From Caryophanales bacterium (lineage in GTDB: Bacteria > Bacillota > Bacilli > Bacillales > Amphibacillaceae), in contig JAPFDS010000060.1 in NCBI GenBank assembly GCA_026168805.1, positions 1-64,000 on the forward strand: 64,000 bases of DNA. Direction: 5' to 3'. The notes beneath the pieces are model-generated. The model made no database searches, had not been told where the DNA came from, and was given only the letters and a program-made list of their open reading frames with translations. This document shows, piece by piece, positions 8,498 through 17,217 of the stretch. How positions within the stretch are numbered: position 1 is the stretch's first letter; every line of letters begins with the position of its first letter. A program made the position numbers and the translations under genes.

Positions 8498-9163
8498 TTA
8501 CGTATCACCCTCATCATCTGAAAATTTTATGGTCAACATCCAGTCATATGCCTCTTTTAGTTCTTCTTTTTTTGTATCCTCGCAATTCTCTTCACAATAA
8601 ATAGAATATATAACATAAATTCCACCTGCTTCATTTTCCTTTTGAATATAAGCAGCAATTCCATACTTTTCATTAAATGTTTCACTATCCAATGCCTTTT
8701 CAAACGGAGCTAGATAATATGTTTGATTGTCTCCAGAAATTTCTTCAAATGTTAGCGGTAAGTCAATATTTGATCGCAAACTGTTTTTCTTTGCATCAAC
8801 GTCACCTGGTTCATAAAAACTGTAAAATTTAACATCTACCATTGCCGATGTGTCTTTTCCTTCCTCCCAATCTGTAAAAATAAACGATTCGAAATTATCT
8901 TTTGAAGTATAATCTAAGTCATTCGTAAGACCTTCTTTCGGAAAGGCACTTTTCCATTTTCCGTTTTTAGCCAAAAAAGGATAATATCCCGGAGAGATTT
9001 CTTCTGCCGATTGGATTAAACTACGCGTAAATTCATCTTCAAAGGCACGTCCTTCGGGCAAATCTTTCGGATCCATGTCACTTGGCTTTTGACTTTTTCC
9101 CATTTGACATCCCCCTAAGATAAATAGTGCGAAAGCGCATAAAATGATAGTTGTTTTTTTCAT
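8498..9163 (-). CDS. Tandem lipoprotein paralogue D
   Basis: A 221-residue lipoprotein (lipobox LGGC, DPKDLPEGRAFEDEFTR, late cysteine pair CEENC). It starts at ATG 9163, overlapping the previous stop by one nucleotide (TAATG). Its closest relative is the gene at 9937-10602: the first 60 residues are nearly identical and both end in FSDDEG. Copies C and D together repeat the pair A and B. It is probably an additional immunity protein, possibly against related toxins of other strains. Confidence 0.78.
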   Translation of the reverse strand: MKKTTIILCAFALFILGGCQMGKSQKPSDMDPKDLPEGRAFEDEFTRSLIQSAEEISPGYYPFLAKNGKWKSAFPKEGLTNDLDYTSKDNFESFIFTDWEEGKDTSAMVDVKFYSFYEPGDVDAKKNSLRSNIDLPLTFEEISGDNQTYYLAPFEKALDSETFNEKYGIAAYIQKENEAGGIYVIYSIYCEENCEDTKKEELKEAYDWMLTIKFSDDEGDT

Positions 9164-9837
9164 TACTCGTCATCCCCTGCTGTTTCATCGTTCAAGAAGT
9201 GAATGGTTTGAATCCAGTCTTCAGCTTTGTTAAGCTCTTCTTCCTTTACTTGTTCACAATCTTCTTCGCAATAAATTGTATAAATAACGTCGATTCCACC
9301 TATATCATTTTCGTTTTGAATATAGGCAACTAAGCCAAATATTGTTAACCCGCTTTCTTCACCGTATTTTTCTTGAGTAGGGGCAATGTAATATGTTTCG
9401 TCTTTCGTAGATATTTCCTCAAACTGTAAAGAATATCCAAGATGCTCTTCAAAAGATTTTTTTCTCCGGTCAATATCTGTATTTGGTTTATAAGAGTTAT
9501 AATATTTTACATCCACCATTGCTGAGAAAGACTTTCCTTCTTCATAATCCGTAAAAATAATCGATTCAAAGTCGTGTTCAGATGTATAATCTAACATGTT
9601 TGTTAATCCATCTTCTGGAAAATTCATTTTATATGTTTCGTTTTTTGCAACAAATGGGTAATATCCCGGCGAAACTTCTTCCGTTGATTGAATGAGACTA
9701 CGCGTAAATTCATCTTCAAAGGCACGTCCTTCCGGTAAATCTTTCGGATCCATTTCACTTGGTTTTTGACTTTTTTCTTGACAACCGCCTAAGATAAATA
9801 GTGCTAGAGTGCATAAAATAATAGATGTTTTTTTCAA
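9163..9837 (-). CDS. Tandem lipoprotein paralogue C
   Basis: A 224-residue lipoprotein. It starts at TTG 9837 behind GGAGGGA and has a lipobox LGGC. It is closest to the paralogue at 10602-11279, sharing DIDRRKKSFEEHLGYSL and the C-terminus EELNKAxDWIQTIHFLND. The late cysteine pair is CEEDC. It is coupled by a one-base overlap to paralogue D. The function is inferred as for the other copies. Confidence 0.78.
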   Translation of the reverse strand: MKKTSIILCTLALFILGGCQEKSQKPSEMDPKDLPEGRAFEDEFTRSLIQSTEEVSPGYYPFVAKNETYKMNFPEDGLTNMLDYTSEHDFESIIFTDYEEGKSFSAMVDVKYYNSYKPNTDIDRRKKSFEEHLGYSLQFEEISTKDETYYIAPTQEKYGEESGLTIFGLVAYIQNENDIGGIDVIYTIYCEEDCEQVKEEELNKAEDWIQTIHFLNDETAGDDE

Positions 9838-9889
9838 GCGGGGGATCCCTCCATTCTTTAGTAATACCGGTCAATGTTAGCACTTAAGT

Positions 9890-9935
9890 TGTGAGCGGTG
9901 ATTCTTTTGACGATGTCATTAATAATTGTTCTTCC
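9890..9935. repeat. Family B repeat remnant
   Basis: A single partial unit (GATTCTTTTGACGATG...). It is almost identical to the sequence just before the end of paralogue D (8464-8497), so it was copied together with the lipoprotein gene pair. Confidence 0.6.
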
Positions 9936-9936
9936 A

Positions 9937-10602
9937 TTACGTAGCACCTTCATCATCTGAAAATTTTATGGTCAAGATCCAGTCATATGCCTCTTTTAGT
10001 TCTTCTTTTTTTGTATCCTCGCAATTCGCTTCACAGTAAATCGTGTAAAACACGAAAATACCTCCTGCATTATTTTCTTTTTGAATATAAGCTGCTAATC
10101 CATAAACAAATTCGTCTATTCCTTCTTCCATTTCTCTTTCGAAAGAAGCAATATAATATGTCTGCTGTCCTTCGGTGACCTCTTCAAATTCTAATGGCAA
10201 ACCAATCTTAGATTGTAAGCTTTTTTGTTTTGTGTCAATATCTCCTGGTTTGAAATAACTGTGAAAGTCTACATTAACGGATGAAGATGTATCTTTTCCT
10301 TCTTCCCAGTCATTGAATGAAATAGATTCAAAGTTGTCTTTTGAAACATATTGCTCTGATGCCATTAAACCTTCTTTTGGAAATGCCATCTCAAACCTCT
10401 CGTTTTTGGAGAGCAATGGATAATACCCCGGTGAAACTTCTTCTGTCGACTGGATGAACCCCTTCGTAAATTCATCTTCAAAGGCACGCCCTTCAGGCAA
10501 ATCTTTCGGATCCATGTCACTTGGTTTTTGACTTTTTTCCATTTGACATCCCCCTAAGATAAATAGTGCGAAAGCGCATAAAATGATAGTTGTTTTTTTC
10601 AT
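9937..10602 (-). CDS. Tandem lipoprotein paralogue B
   Basis: A 221-residue lipoprotein (lipobox LGGC; cysteine pair CEANC). The ATG at 10602 overlaps the stop of paralogue A by one nucleotide. It shares its signal peptide and first 45 mature residues almost exactly with the other copies, while residues 75-150 differ strongly. Such a conserved anchor with a variable middle fits immunity proteins that recognise different toxin variants. Confidence 0.78.
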   Translation of the reverse strand: MKKTTIILCAFALFILGGCQMEKSQKPSDMDPKDLPEGRAFEDEFTKGFIQSTEEVSPGYYPLLSKNERFEMAFPKEGLMASEQYVSKDNFESISFNDWEEGKDTSSSVNVDFHSYFKPGDIDTKQKSLQSKIGLPLEFEEVTEGQQTYYIASFEREMEEGIDEFVYGLAAYIQKENNAGGIFVFYTIYCEANCEDTKKEELKEAYDWILTIKFSDDEGAT

Positions 10603-11279
10603 TACTCGTCATCCTCTTCGGTGTCATCGTTTAAGAAGTGAATGGTTTGTATCCAGTCTTTAGCTTTATTAAGCTCTTCTTCCTTTACTTGTTCACAATC
10701 TTCTTCGCAATAAATTGTATAAATTACATCGATTCCTCCTGCTTCATTCTTGTTTTGAATATAGGCAACGAGTCCAAACAGTGTGAGTCCACTTTCCTCA
10801 TCGTATTCTTCTACTTTAGGTGCAATATAATATGTTTCATCTGTTTCGGATATTTGCTCAAACTTCAATGAGTATCCGAGATGTTCCTCAAAAGACTTCT
10901 TTCTTCGATCAATATCTGTATCCGGCTTATAAGAGTCATAATATTTCACATCTATAATTGCTGAGATAGGTTTTCCTTTTTCGTAATCATTAAAAACAAT
11001 CGATTCAAAATCATGTTCAGATGTATAACCAAACGTATCCGTTAGTCCATCTTTTGGAAAAGTCATTTTGTATCTTTTATTCTTTGCTGCAAACGGATAG
11101 TAACCTGGAGAAACTTCTTTCGTAGATTGGATTAAGCTACGTGTAAATTCATCTTCAAAGGCACGTCCTTCTGGTAAATCTTTCGGATCCATGTCACTTG
11201 GTTTTTGACTTTTTTCCATTTGACATCCCCCTAAGATAAATAGTGCGAGAGCGCATAAAATGATAGTTGGTTTTTTCAA
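10602..11279 (-). CDS. Tandem lipoprotein paralogue A, first of the array
   Basis: A 225-residue lipoprotein. It starts at TTG 11279 with GGAGGGA upstream; the open frame continues to 11315 but lacks a second ribosome-binding site. Lipobox LGGC; cysteine pair CEEDC. It is the promoter-proximal gene of the lipoprotein array, followed without a gap by copy B. Its sister gene is copy C. About 185 bp of AT-rich sequence without a recognised strong promoter separate it from repeat array A2. Confidence 0.78.
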   Translation of the reverse strand: MKKPTIILCALALFILGGCQMEKSQKPSDMDPKDLPEGRAFEDEFTRSLIQSTKEVSPGYYPFAAKNKRYKMTFPKDGLTDTFGYTSEHDFESIVFNDYEKGKPISAIIDVKYYDSYKPDTDIDRRKKSFEEHLGYSLKFEQISETDETYYIAPKVEEYDEESGLTLFGLVAYIQNKNEAGGIDVIYTIYCEEDCEQVKEEELNKAKDWIQTIHFLNDDTEEDDE

Positions 11280-11465
11280 GTGGGGATCCCTCCATACGTC
11301 TATAATTTCAATCAATACCGTTCAATAATGTATATGTATACTACCACTAATTTCCGGCGACATTCATTGACAATTGAAAATCAGTTCTTTTTGTCTAGTT
11401 TGAAAGACCATGAAAAAAAGTTAGGCTATCAATAAAGGGAAGTTTTTCCTATTCTTACTTTTCGT

Positions 11466-11715
11466 GCCAAGATTTCGGGGAAGGAATGGAATACGGGCTC
11501 TATCACGGGTCTTAGTGACTCAATTTCGGGATTGCAGTTGAATCCGGGAACTATCCCAAGGGTTAGTTCCTTGATTTCGTATGAGGAGCAGAATACAGGC
11601 GCTATCACGATTCTTAGTTCCGCGATTTCAGATGAGCCGCAGAATACAGACGCTATCATGAGGCTTAGTGCTTCAATTTCGGGGTTGGCGCGGAATTCAG
11701 GCACTATCATAATTC
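11466..11715. repeat. Family A 51-bp tandem repeats, array 2
   Basis: About five units with CACTATC...TTAGT dyads, between the divergent lipoprotein array and the SEC-C gene. This array lies between two start regions, so the repeats are not restricted to gene 3' ends. Confidence 0.83.
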
Positions 11716-11808
11716 TAATTGACCCGATAGCTCATCTCATATCTTTTTAATTGTACTTATTATCCGATTCCTTCATAATAAATGTAATAGATAAAGGAGG
11801 GCGACTAT

Positions 11809-13698
11809 ATGAGTAAGCCTGGACGAAATGAACCGTGCCCTTGTGGCAGTGGGAAGAAGTTTAAAAAATGTTGTGGAAAAAATAATGTGATTGCATTTGA
11901 TTCTTCCATGTATAAAAATGAATTGGATTCTATACAGCAAGATTTGATTGACTATGTATTTGGAGAACATGAAGAAGAGTTGCTTGAATTAACGAAAGTA
12001 TTCATTGAAGAGAACTTCGAATCCCCTGATGTAAATGATATTGACATCTTTTCTGAGCTTGTCATCGGGTGGGCAACTTTTATTGTACCTATCAAACAAA
12101 ACGAAACGATTTTCCAACGTTTTGCTAAGAAAACGATGAGCAGCATCAAATATCCAGCTGTGAGAAATGCTTTTTTAAAGTGGAATCAATCGATTACGAG
12201 TGCCTTTGAAATTATGATCAACGAGGATCAAATTGAATTAAGGGATCTTGTTACAGGAGACATATTCCCAACGACAAATGATCCGGCACTACAGTATGAA
12301 CATGGAAATGTTGGTGTGGGAACGTTAGTCCCTTATCCAGCTACGAATGAATTTTTTCTTTCAATGATTCAGGTGCCTAAGGAACAGAAGGAAGCGATCG
12401 TCGCTTTAATTGACCAAAATCTACCTGAAGATGTAACGATCGGTGAAGTATTTCCGCAGTTTTTAGCTGATGTGCTTACACTTGGAAAGCAGCCAAGCCC
12501 AACAGCAGATATAACATCTCTTGATTGGGATCATTTTACGCATCTGCGAGTTGCGCAAGCATTTTTGGCTCATGCAACAGAAAAGGGCTATGATGAAAAA
12601 CTCATTCATACTACGATTCATTTTTGGCAAGATTATTGTAAAATGAATTTTCCAAACGTCCGGAAGCCGGAAGCACACGCTGCTGCGCTGGATTATTTTT
12701 CTCAGCGAAGCTTTTTACTTTTTACCGATGTTACCCAAGCCGAACTTGCAAAAGAATACGGAACAAGTTCAGGTACGATTTCGAATCACTACAAGAAATT
12801 AGAGGATACATTTGACATGTTACGTGACATGCAGGAGTCAACTATCCCCTCCCCTGCTCCAAATGAGTCCGAAAGACATATGCGGGATTTAATGAATTTT
12901 CTCGAGGCGCAAGATTTTGAATCAGAGGAAGAAATCAATGAATTTTTGGAAGGTGGATTCAACTTAGATGAGCTCCCTTCATCAGACGAACCAAGGGAAA
13001 TTGCCCAAGATCTACTGTTTGATGCAGAGCAAGCAACAGGCGCAAAGCGCGCAAAACTTATTCGAGAAGCTCTTGATGTGTACCCATTGAGTCCAGATGC
13101 ATACGCGTTGCTGGCGGCAGATGAGCGCAATATGGACAAAAAAATGGAGTTATTAGAAAAAGCGGTTGAAGTTGGGGAAAAGGATTTAGGCAAAGCTTTT
13201 TTCAAGGAAAATGAAGGACATTTCTGGGGACTAGTTGAAACGAGACCGTACATGCGCGCAAGACAAACGTATGCGAACGCATTGGAAGACCTTGGTTTTA
13301 CAGAAGAAGCACTGGAAGAATATATGGATTTACTTGACTTGAACCCAAATGACAACCAAGGAATTCGCTATTTTTTACTAAGGCTCTTCATTGAAGTAGA
13401 AGATTTTGAGGCTGCTGAAGCCTTGATTGAGAGATATAATGAGTCTACGGCCATCTTTAATTTTAGTAAAGCACTTATTCATTTTGAGGAAAATGGGATC
13501 ACGAAAGATGGGGTAAAACTACTGAAAGATGCAGATGATGCGAACCCATACGTGGTCGAGTATTTAACCGGCCGCAAACAAATTCCATCGAACAGCCCAG
13601 ATTTTATTGGAATGGGTGACGAAAACGAGGCGATTGTATTCGTCCAAGAAAATGGCCATTTATGGGCAGATGCAATGGAATTTTTGAAAATGATATGA
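11809..13698 (+). CDS. SEC-C metal-binding domain protein with HTH and TPR-like helices
   Basis: A 629-residue cytosolic protein. Residues 5-24 hold the zinc-binding SEC-C motif (CPCGSGKKFKKCC). The middle contains a helix-turn-helix-like segment (LAKEYGTSSGTISNHYKKL, about residues 312-330). The C-terminal 230 residues are repeated helices of TPR type, with LEEYMDLLDLNPNDNQG as the clearest repeat. The ribosome-binding site is AAAGGAGGG. SEC-C motifs occur at the SecA C-terminus and in many proteins of unknown role, where they bind zinc and ribosomes or proteins. The exact function is unknown. It is a single gene with its own terminator. Confidence 0.82.
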   Translation: MSKPGRNEPCPCGSGKKFKKCCGKNNVIAFDSSMYKNELDSIQQDLIDYVFGEHEEELLELTKVFIEENFESPDVNDIDIFSELVIGWATFIVPIKQNETIFQRFAKKTMSSIKYPAVRNAFLKWNQSITSAFEIMINEDQIELRDLVTGDIFPTTNDPALQYEHGNVGVGTLVPYPATNEFFLSMIQVPKEQKEAIVALIDQNLPEDVTIGEVFPQFLADVLTLGKQPSPTADITSLDWDHFTHLRVAQAFLAHATEKGYDEKLIHTTIHFWQDYCKMNFPNVRKPEAHAAALDYFSQRSFLLFTDVTQAELAKEYGTSSGTISNHYKKLEDTFDMLRDMQESTIPSPAPNESERHMRDLMNFLEAQDFESEEEINEFLEGGFNLDELPSSDEPREIAQDLLFDAEQATGAKRAKLIREALDVYPLSPDAYALLAADERNMDKKMELLEKAVEVGEKDLGKAFFKENEGHFWGLVETRPYMRARQTYANALEDLGFTEEALEEYMDLLDLNPNDNQGIRYFLLRLFIEVEDFEAAEALIERYNESTAIFNFSKALIHFEENGITKDGVKLLKDADDANPYVVEYLTGRKQIPSNSPDFIGMGDENEAIVFVQENGHLWADAMEFLKMI

Positions 13699-13704
13699 TT
13701 ACAA

Positions 13705-13747
13705 AGAAGGCGCTTGTTTCTAAACGGAACTTGCGCCTTCTTTTTTT
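13705..13747 (+). terminator. Terminator after the SEC-C gene
   Basis: GAAGGCGC and GCGCCTTC form a strong stem, followed by seven Ts. Confidence 0.9.
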
Positions 13748-13751
13748 GCCT

Positions 13752-14110
13752 ATGGGAAGGTGGATAGTGCCTTGATTGTGGGAATGGCGAGGAATGGGGG
13801 TGCTATCGCGGGGATTAGTCCCTCCATTTTGGACGAGGCACAGAATACAGGCACTATCATGGTTCTTAGTGCCTCGATTTCAGGATTGCAGATAAATTGG
13901 GGAACTATCGACCGGGTTATTGCCTCGATTTCCAACGAACCGCGAAATCCAGGCACTATCTCACCGGTTAGTCCCCCAATTTTATGCGAGCGGTGGAATC
14001 CCGGAACTATCCCAAAGGTTAGTTCCGTAATTTTCAACGAGCCTCTAAGGCACTATCCACAAAGTTCGTCCTTCGATTTCAAAAAACATCTACATACAGG
14101 GACTATCCAT
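13752..14110. repeat. Family A 51-bp tandem repeats, array 3
   Basis: The longest family A array, about seven units. One unit shows the ideal dyad AGGCACTA-N10-TAGTGCCT near 13848. It lies between a terminator and the next gene. No coding signal. Confidence 0.85.
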
Positions 14111-14219
14111 CTATGAATCTCGGTCATGAACCGGTCTTTTGGCTCTTGTCTGTCTAGCAGTATTCATACATACTAATAAGAAACACCATGATCTTACACG
14201 GATAAAGGAGTTTTTAACC

Positions 14220-14963
14220 ATGAAAAAAATGTTGAAAGAAGCGAATGTATCATGGGATGAAACCATTATTGCTGCTACATCAGATAAGAAAACAAGTGGC
14301 AATCGTTTTCTGGATATCGTCAGTAATGGCTATACATTAATCATTACAGGGACGATTCTAGTCATCATTACTGTTGCTTTAACACTATATACTACTGTTG
14401 GGGTGTACGGCCTTGCGCTGATTGACATGTTTTTCGGAGGCGCCCACATGGATGGCTTAATGATTTTTGGCATTATCTACTACACCATTGCTTTTTTTGT
14501 TGGGGCCGGCGGGATTGTTGCAATATTTTATGGGATCCGACAACGTTCAAGAAAAGGAAATACATATTTAATTTTATATACCGATCATATGTTATACAAA
14601 TGTCAACAAGAGTACAATACAGGTGAAAAGTCCGTTCCCTTTTCGAAGATGCATCGATGTTTTGTCCAGCCAACTCAAAAAACGTTTAGATCCATGACAA
14701 GCTGGCCACCCTTCGAAAAACAATTTTATGTCAATTTCCATATCGAGTATGATGCATTCGGTTCCGTTCATTACGTCAGTTTGCCACTATCCAATCGTTA
14801 TGAGGAGCTAAACCAAATAATCACCTATTTACAACATGAACAAAACATCCCTGTTTATTTTACGGACATAAAATTGTCGGTGGATGATTCTTTTAAAAAC
14901 TTTGACTCCACAGAGATTGAACACTTTCGTCAAATAGAAGGAAATATCGAGTCTTACATATAA
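14220..14963 (+). CDS. Orphan membrane protein with C-terminal beta-rich domain, paralogue 1
   Basis: A 247-residue protein starting MKKMLKEANVSWDE. Two hydrophobic helices lie at about residues 40-70 and 85-115, and a soluble C-terminal domain follows (LYTDHMLYKC, SLPLSNRYEELNQIITYLQ) that resembles a PH-like membrane-associated fold. The start has AAAGGAG 10 nt upstream. Two paralogues lie at 14992 and 28254. The family is not recognised. It adjoins the toxin-immunity array, so an immunity or export accessory role is possible but unproven. Confidence 0.72.
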   Translation: MKKMLKEANVSWDETIIAATSDKKTSGNRFLDIVSNGYTLIITGTILVIITVALTLYTTVGVYGLALIDMFFGGAHMDGLMIFGIIYYTIAFFVGAGGIVAIFYGIRQRSRKGNTYLILYTDHMLYKCQQEYNTGEKSVPFSKMHRCFVQPTQKTFRSMTSWPPFEKQFYVNFHIEYDAFGSVHYVSLPLSNRYEELNQIITYLQHEQNIPVYFTDIKLSVDDSFKNFDSTEIEHFRQIEGNIESYI

Positions 14964-14991
14964 GAACTGATGAAAAGAGGTATGTACAATT

Positions 14992-15744
14992 ATGAAGAAG
15001 ATGTTGAGAGAAGCAGAAATATCGCCGGATGAATCGATCATTGCAGTGACGTCCAATGAAAAAAGTCGTGGAAACCGTTTTATGGATACATTGATGGACG
15101 GAACAGTTTTAGTTGTTATTGGAATACTAGTGCTTATTGGATTTTTCTATCTCATTAGATTCGCTCTTAATGGGTATATGATGAATACTTTTGTCTCCAT
15201 ATTCGCTGATGAGGAAACGATCGAAGCGAACAAACAAACACTGGCAACATTTAATACACTCACTCTAGTTGTTGGAGTAATCGGTGTATCTACCATAATT
15301 ATGGGAATGCGCGAACTGAAAGAAAAGCCAACGTGGCATCTTGTTTTATATAAAGACCAGCTTCTCTATAAATATAAAGAAGACGGGGAAACAAAAGAGT
15401 TGACGTTACCTCTTGATCACATTCAAAATTGTTACATCCGTCCAAGTCAAAAAACAGCGCGTGGTTTTGCAGACAGTGGTCCTTTGATCCAAAAGCTTTC
15501 CTTTGTAAATATGTATATCGAATATGTAGAAAATGATACAACCCATTATGTCAATCTACCACTGACCAACCGTTACCGAGAACTTAATGAGATTCTCTCT
15601 TACGTACAAAATCAATATAATGGATCTATCTATTTCTCTGATTTCAGCGTGTCGGTGGATGATTCTTATAAAAAGTTTGACCCGACTAAGAGAGACGACT
15701 TTTATCCAATCGAATTTGATGGTGATTTGCAAGCGTATGTCTAA
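14992..15744 (+). CDS. Orphan membrane protein, paralogue 2
   Basis: A 250-residue tandem duplicate of the preceding gene, 28 nt downstream. It has the same opening (MLREAEISPDESIIAVTSNEK), the same two transmembrane helices and the same tail motif LPLTNRYRELNEILSYVQ. The ribosome-binding site is AAGAGG. It ends in a bidirectional terminator shared with the minus-strand DUF4176 gene. Function unknown. Confidence 0.72.
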   Translation: MKKMLREAEISPDESIIAVTSNEKSRGNRFMDTLMDGTVLVVIGILVLIGFFYLIRFALNGYMMNTFVSIFADEETIEANKQTLATFNTLTLVVGVIGVSTIIMGMRELKEKPTWHLVLYKDQLLYKYKEDGETKELTLPLDHIQNCYIRPSQKTARGFADSGPLIQKLSFVNMYIEYVENDTTHYVNLPLTNRYRELNEILSYVQNQYNGSIYFSDFSVSVDDSYKKFDPTKRDDFYPIEFDGDLQAYV

Positions 15745-15755
15745 GCTCAAAACAA

Positions 15756-15796
15756 ATCCCTAAGATCACTTCCTTGTGTAATCTTAGGGGTTTATT
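15756..15796. terminator. Bidirectional terminator between paralogue 2 and the DUF4176 array
   Basis: CCCTAAGAT and ATCTTAGGG form a 9-bp stem with T-rich sequence on the plus-strand side. A related hairpin follows three of the other DUF4176 genes. Confidence 0.82.
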
Positions 15797-16108
15797 TTAG
15801 TTTGAACCTAAAGGTCCTGGAACAACACCTTTTTTAATGGCAGATTTATTCTTTTCTAGTAATTCTTCATACAGTTCGAGAAATCGCTCTTCTTCCTCGT
15901 CTTTATATCCTTCAAAAACAACTTTGTCGACATTTTCATGACTAAAATACAAAACGTTCTTAGCATCTAATCCTTCAGGGTATAGACATCCTGTATAATC
16001 ATACATCACTTGTTCGCCCTCTTCATCCGTAACAAGTGGTCCTCTATTCACAATCATTATTTTGCTCGTACCTTCGTTTAAGTAGACAATGGATCCTATT
16101 GGTAACAA
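15797..16108 (-). CDS. DUF4176 protein, copy 1
   Basis: A 103-residue soluble protein matching DUF4176 (MLPIGSIVYLNEGTSKIMIV, YDYTGCLYPEGL, VVFEGYKDEEEE). It starts at TTG 16108 behind AAAGGAG. DUF4176 genes are typical of T7SS toxin islands in Bacillota; their role is unknown. It follows a DUF443 gene with 22 nt between them, forming one of the repeated DUF443-DUF4176-terminator units. Confidence 0.86.
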   Translation of the reverse strand: MLPIGSIVYLNEGTSKIMIVNRGPLVTDEEGEQVMYDYTGCLYPEGLDAKNVLYFSHENVDKVVFEGYKDEEEERFLELYEELLEKNKSAIKKGVVPGPLGSN

Positions 16109-16130
16109 AGATATTCTCCTTTACATACAT

Positions 16131-16790
16131 TTATTTTTTTACAGTATTACTTTTAAATCGTACGGACGTCTCTCCTGGACGAATCGTCGTAAAACTAACG
16201 CCTAAAGTCATAAAAAAGATAATTAATGCAGCAAAAAACATGAATCCATTTGGATGTTGAATAGCAGTAGCTATAGCACCCACACATCCGGCTAGTGCAA
16301 ATAGATAAAAGAGAGAGTTTTGCACAGCGTACTTTTTTGATTCTGGTTGAACCCGTACTTTTTCTTGAGGAAGTTTCTCGAGCTGGATATGTTGTCCAAT
16401 CTTCCGGCCGAGCAATTTATTTGAATACATATAAAATGCTAGAATAAGTAAGAACATTACAAACACGATCATTGCACTTGTTGTCGCAATGATTTTAATA
16501 TCTAAGTAATCAATTAATGGATAAATCATATTTCCTAAAACCAGCGAAATAGCTGCTGCAATTAACGCTTGAGAACCCACACCTTTTTGTTCTCTAGTGG
16601 GTGAAATAATTGCGTCGATTGCTTCATCATCATCGACTTTATATACAGATAAGGGTAGCATCCAATAAAGAAACGGAAAAAACACTTTCCAGAGGGATGA
16701 GCCACCCATATCCAAAATATAGCTTTCCCCTTCTATATAGAGCACCCTATACCTTACATTCATATGAAGGGATTCGATTGTACACTTCAT
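16131..16790 (-). CDS. DUF443 membrane protein, copy 1 (TsaI-like candidate immunity)
   Basis: A 219-residue DUF443-type tandem five-TM protein. The N-terminal block YILDMGGSSLWKVFFPFLYW precedes about five transmembrane helices and a C-terminal TTIRPGETSVRFK. In Staphylococcus aureus, tandem DUF443 proteins (TsaI) protect against the membrane-depolarising LXG toxin TspA. Here an LXG gene with a hydrophobic tail lies upstream on the same strand. The length and all helices look intact. Confidence 0.83.
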   Translation of the reverse strand: MKCTIESLHMNVRYRVLYIEGESYILDMGGSSLWKVFFPFLYWMLPLSVYKVDDDEAIDAIISPTREQKGVGSQALIAAAISLVLGNMIYPLIDYLDIKIIATTSAMIVFVMFLLILAFYMYSNKLLGRKIGQHIQLEKLPQEKVRVQPESKKYAVQNSLFYLFALAGCVGAIATAIQHPNGFMFFAALIIFFMTLGVSFTTIRPGETSVRFKSNTVKK

Positions 16791-16832
16791 TTCGCTATCA
16801 CCTATCTTGCCTTTTTAATGTCTAAAATAAAA

Positions 16833-16856
16833 CCCTAAGATGATCATCTCTTAGGG
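16833..16856 (-). terminator. Hairpin between immunity units
   Basis: CCCTAAGA and TCTTAGGG enclose a TGATCATC loop; the T-rich sequence on the minus-strand side suits a terminator for the DUF4176 copy at 16871. Confidence 0.72.
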
Positions 16857-16870
16857 CAAGCTTGTTCGAT

Positions 16871-17182
16871 TTAATTTGATTCTAACGGTCCTGGAACAAC
16901 ACCTTTTTTAATGGTGGATTGATTCTTTTCTAATAATTCTTCATACAGTTCGAGAAATCGCTCTTCTTCCTCGTCTTTATATCCTTCAAAAACAACTTTG
17001 TCTACATTTTCCTCATTAAAATACAGTACATTATTAGCGTCTAATCCTTCAGGGTATAGACATCCTGTATAATCATACATCACTTGTTCGCCCTCTTCAT
17101 CCGTAACAAGTGGTCCTCTATTCACAATCATTATTTTGCTCGTACCTTCGTTTAAGTAGACAATTGTTCCGATTGGTAGCAA
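16871..17182 (-). CDS. DUF4176 protein, copy 2
   Basis: A 103-residue protein nearly identical to copy 1 (LPIGTIVYLNEG, DYTGCLYPEGLDANNVLYF). TTG 17182 is preferred over ATG 17188 because AAGGAG lies 7 nt before the TTG and touches the ATG; copy 1 also uses a TTG. It follows the frameshifted DUF443 copy 2. Confidence 0.83.
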   Translation of the reverse strand: MLPIGTIVYLNEGTSKIMIVNRGPLVTDEEGEQVMYDYTGCLYPEGLDANNVLYFNEENVDKVVFEGYKDEEEERFLELYEELLEKNQSTIKKGVVPGPLESN

Positions 17183-17217
17183 TGTCATTCTCCTTTTTGA
17201 AACTTTATTTTTGTTGC

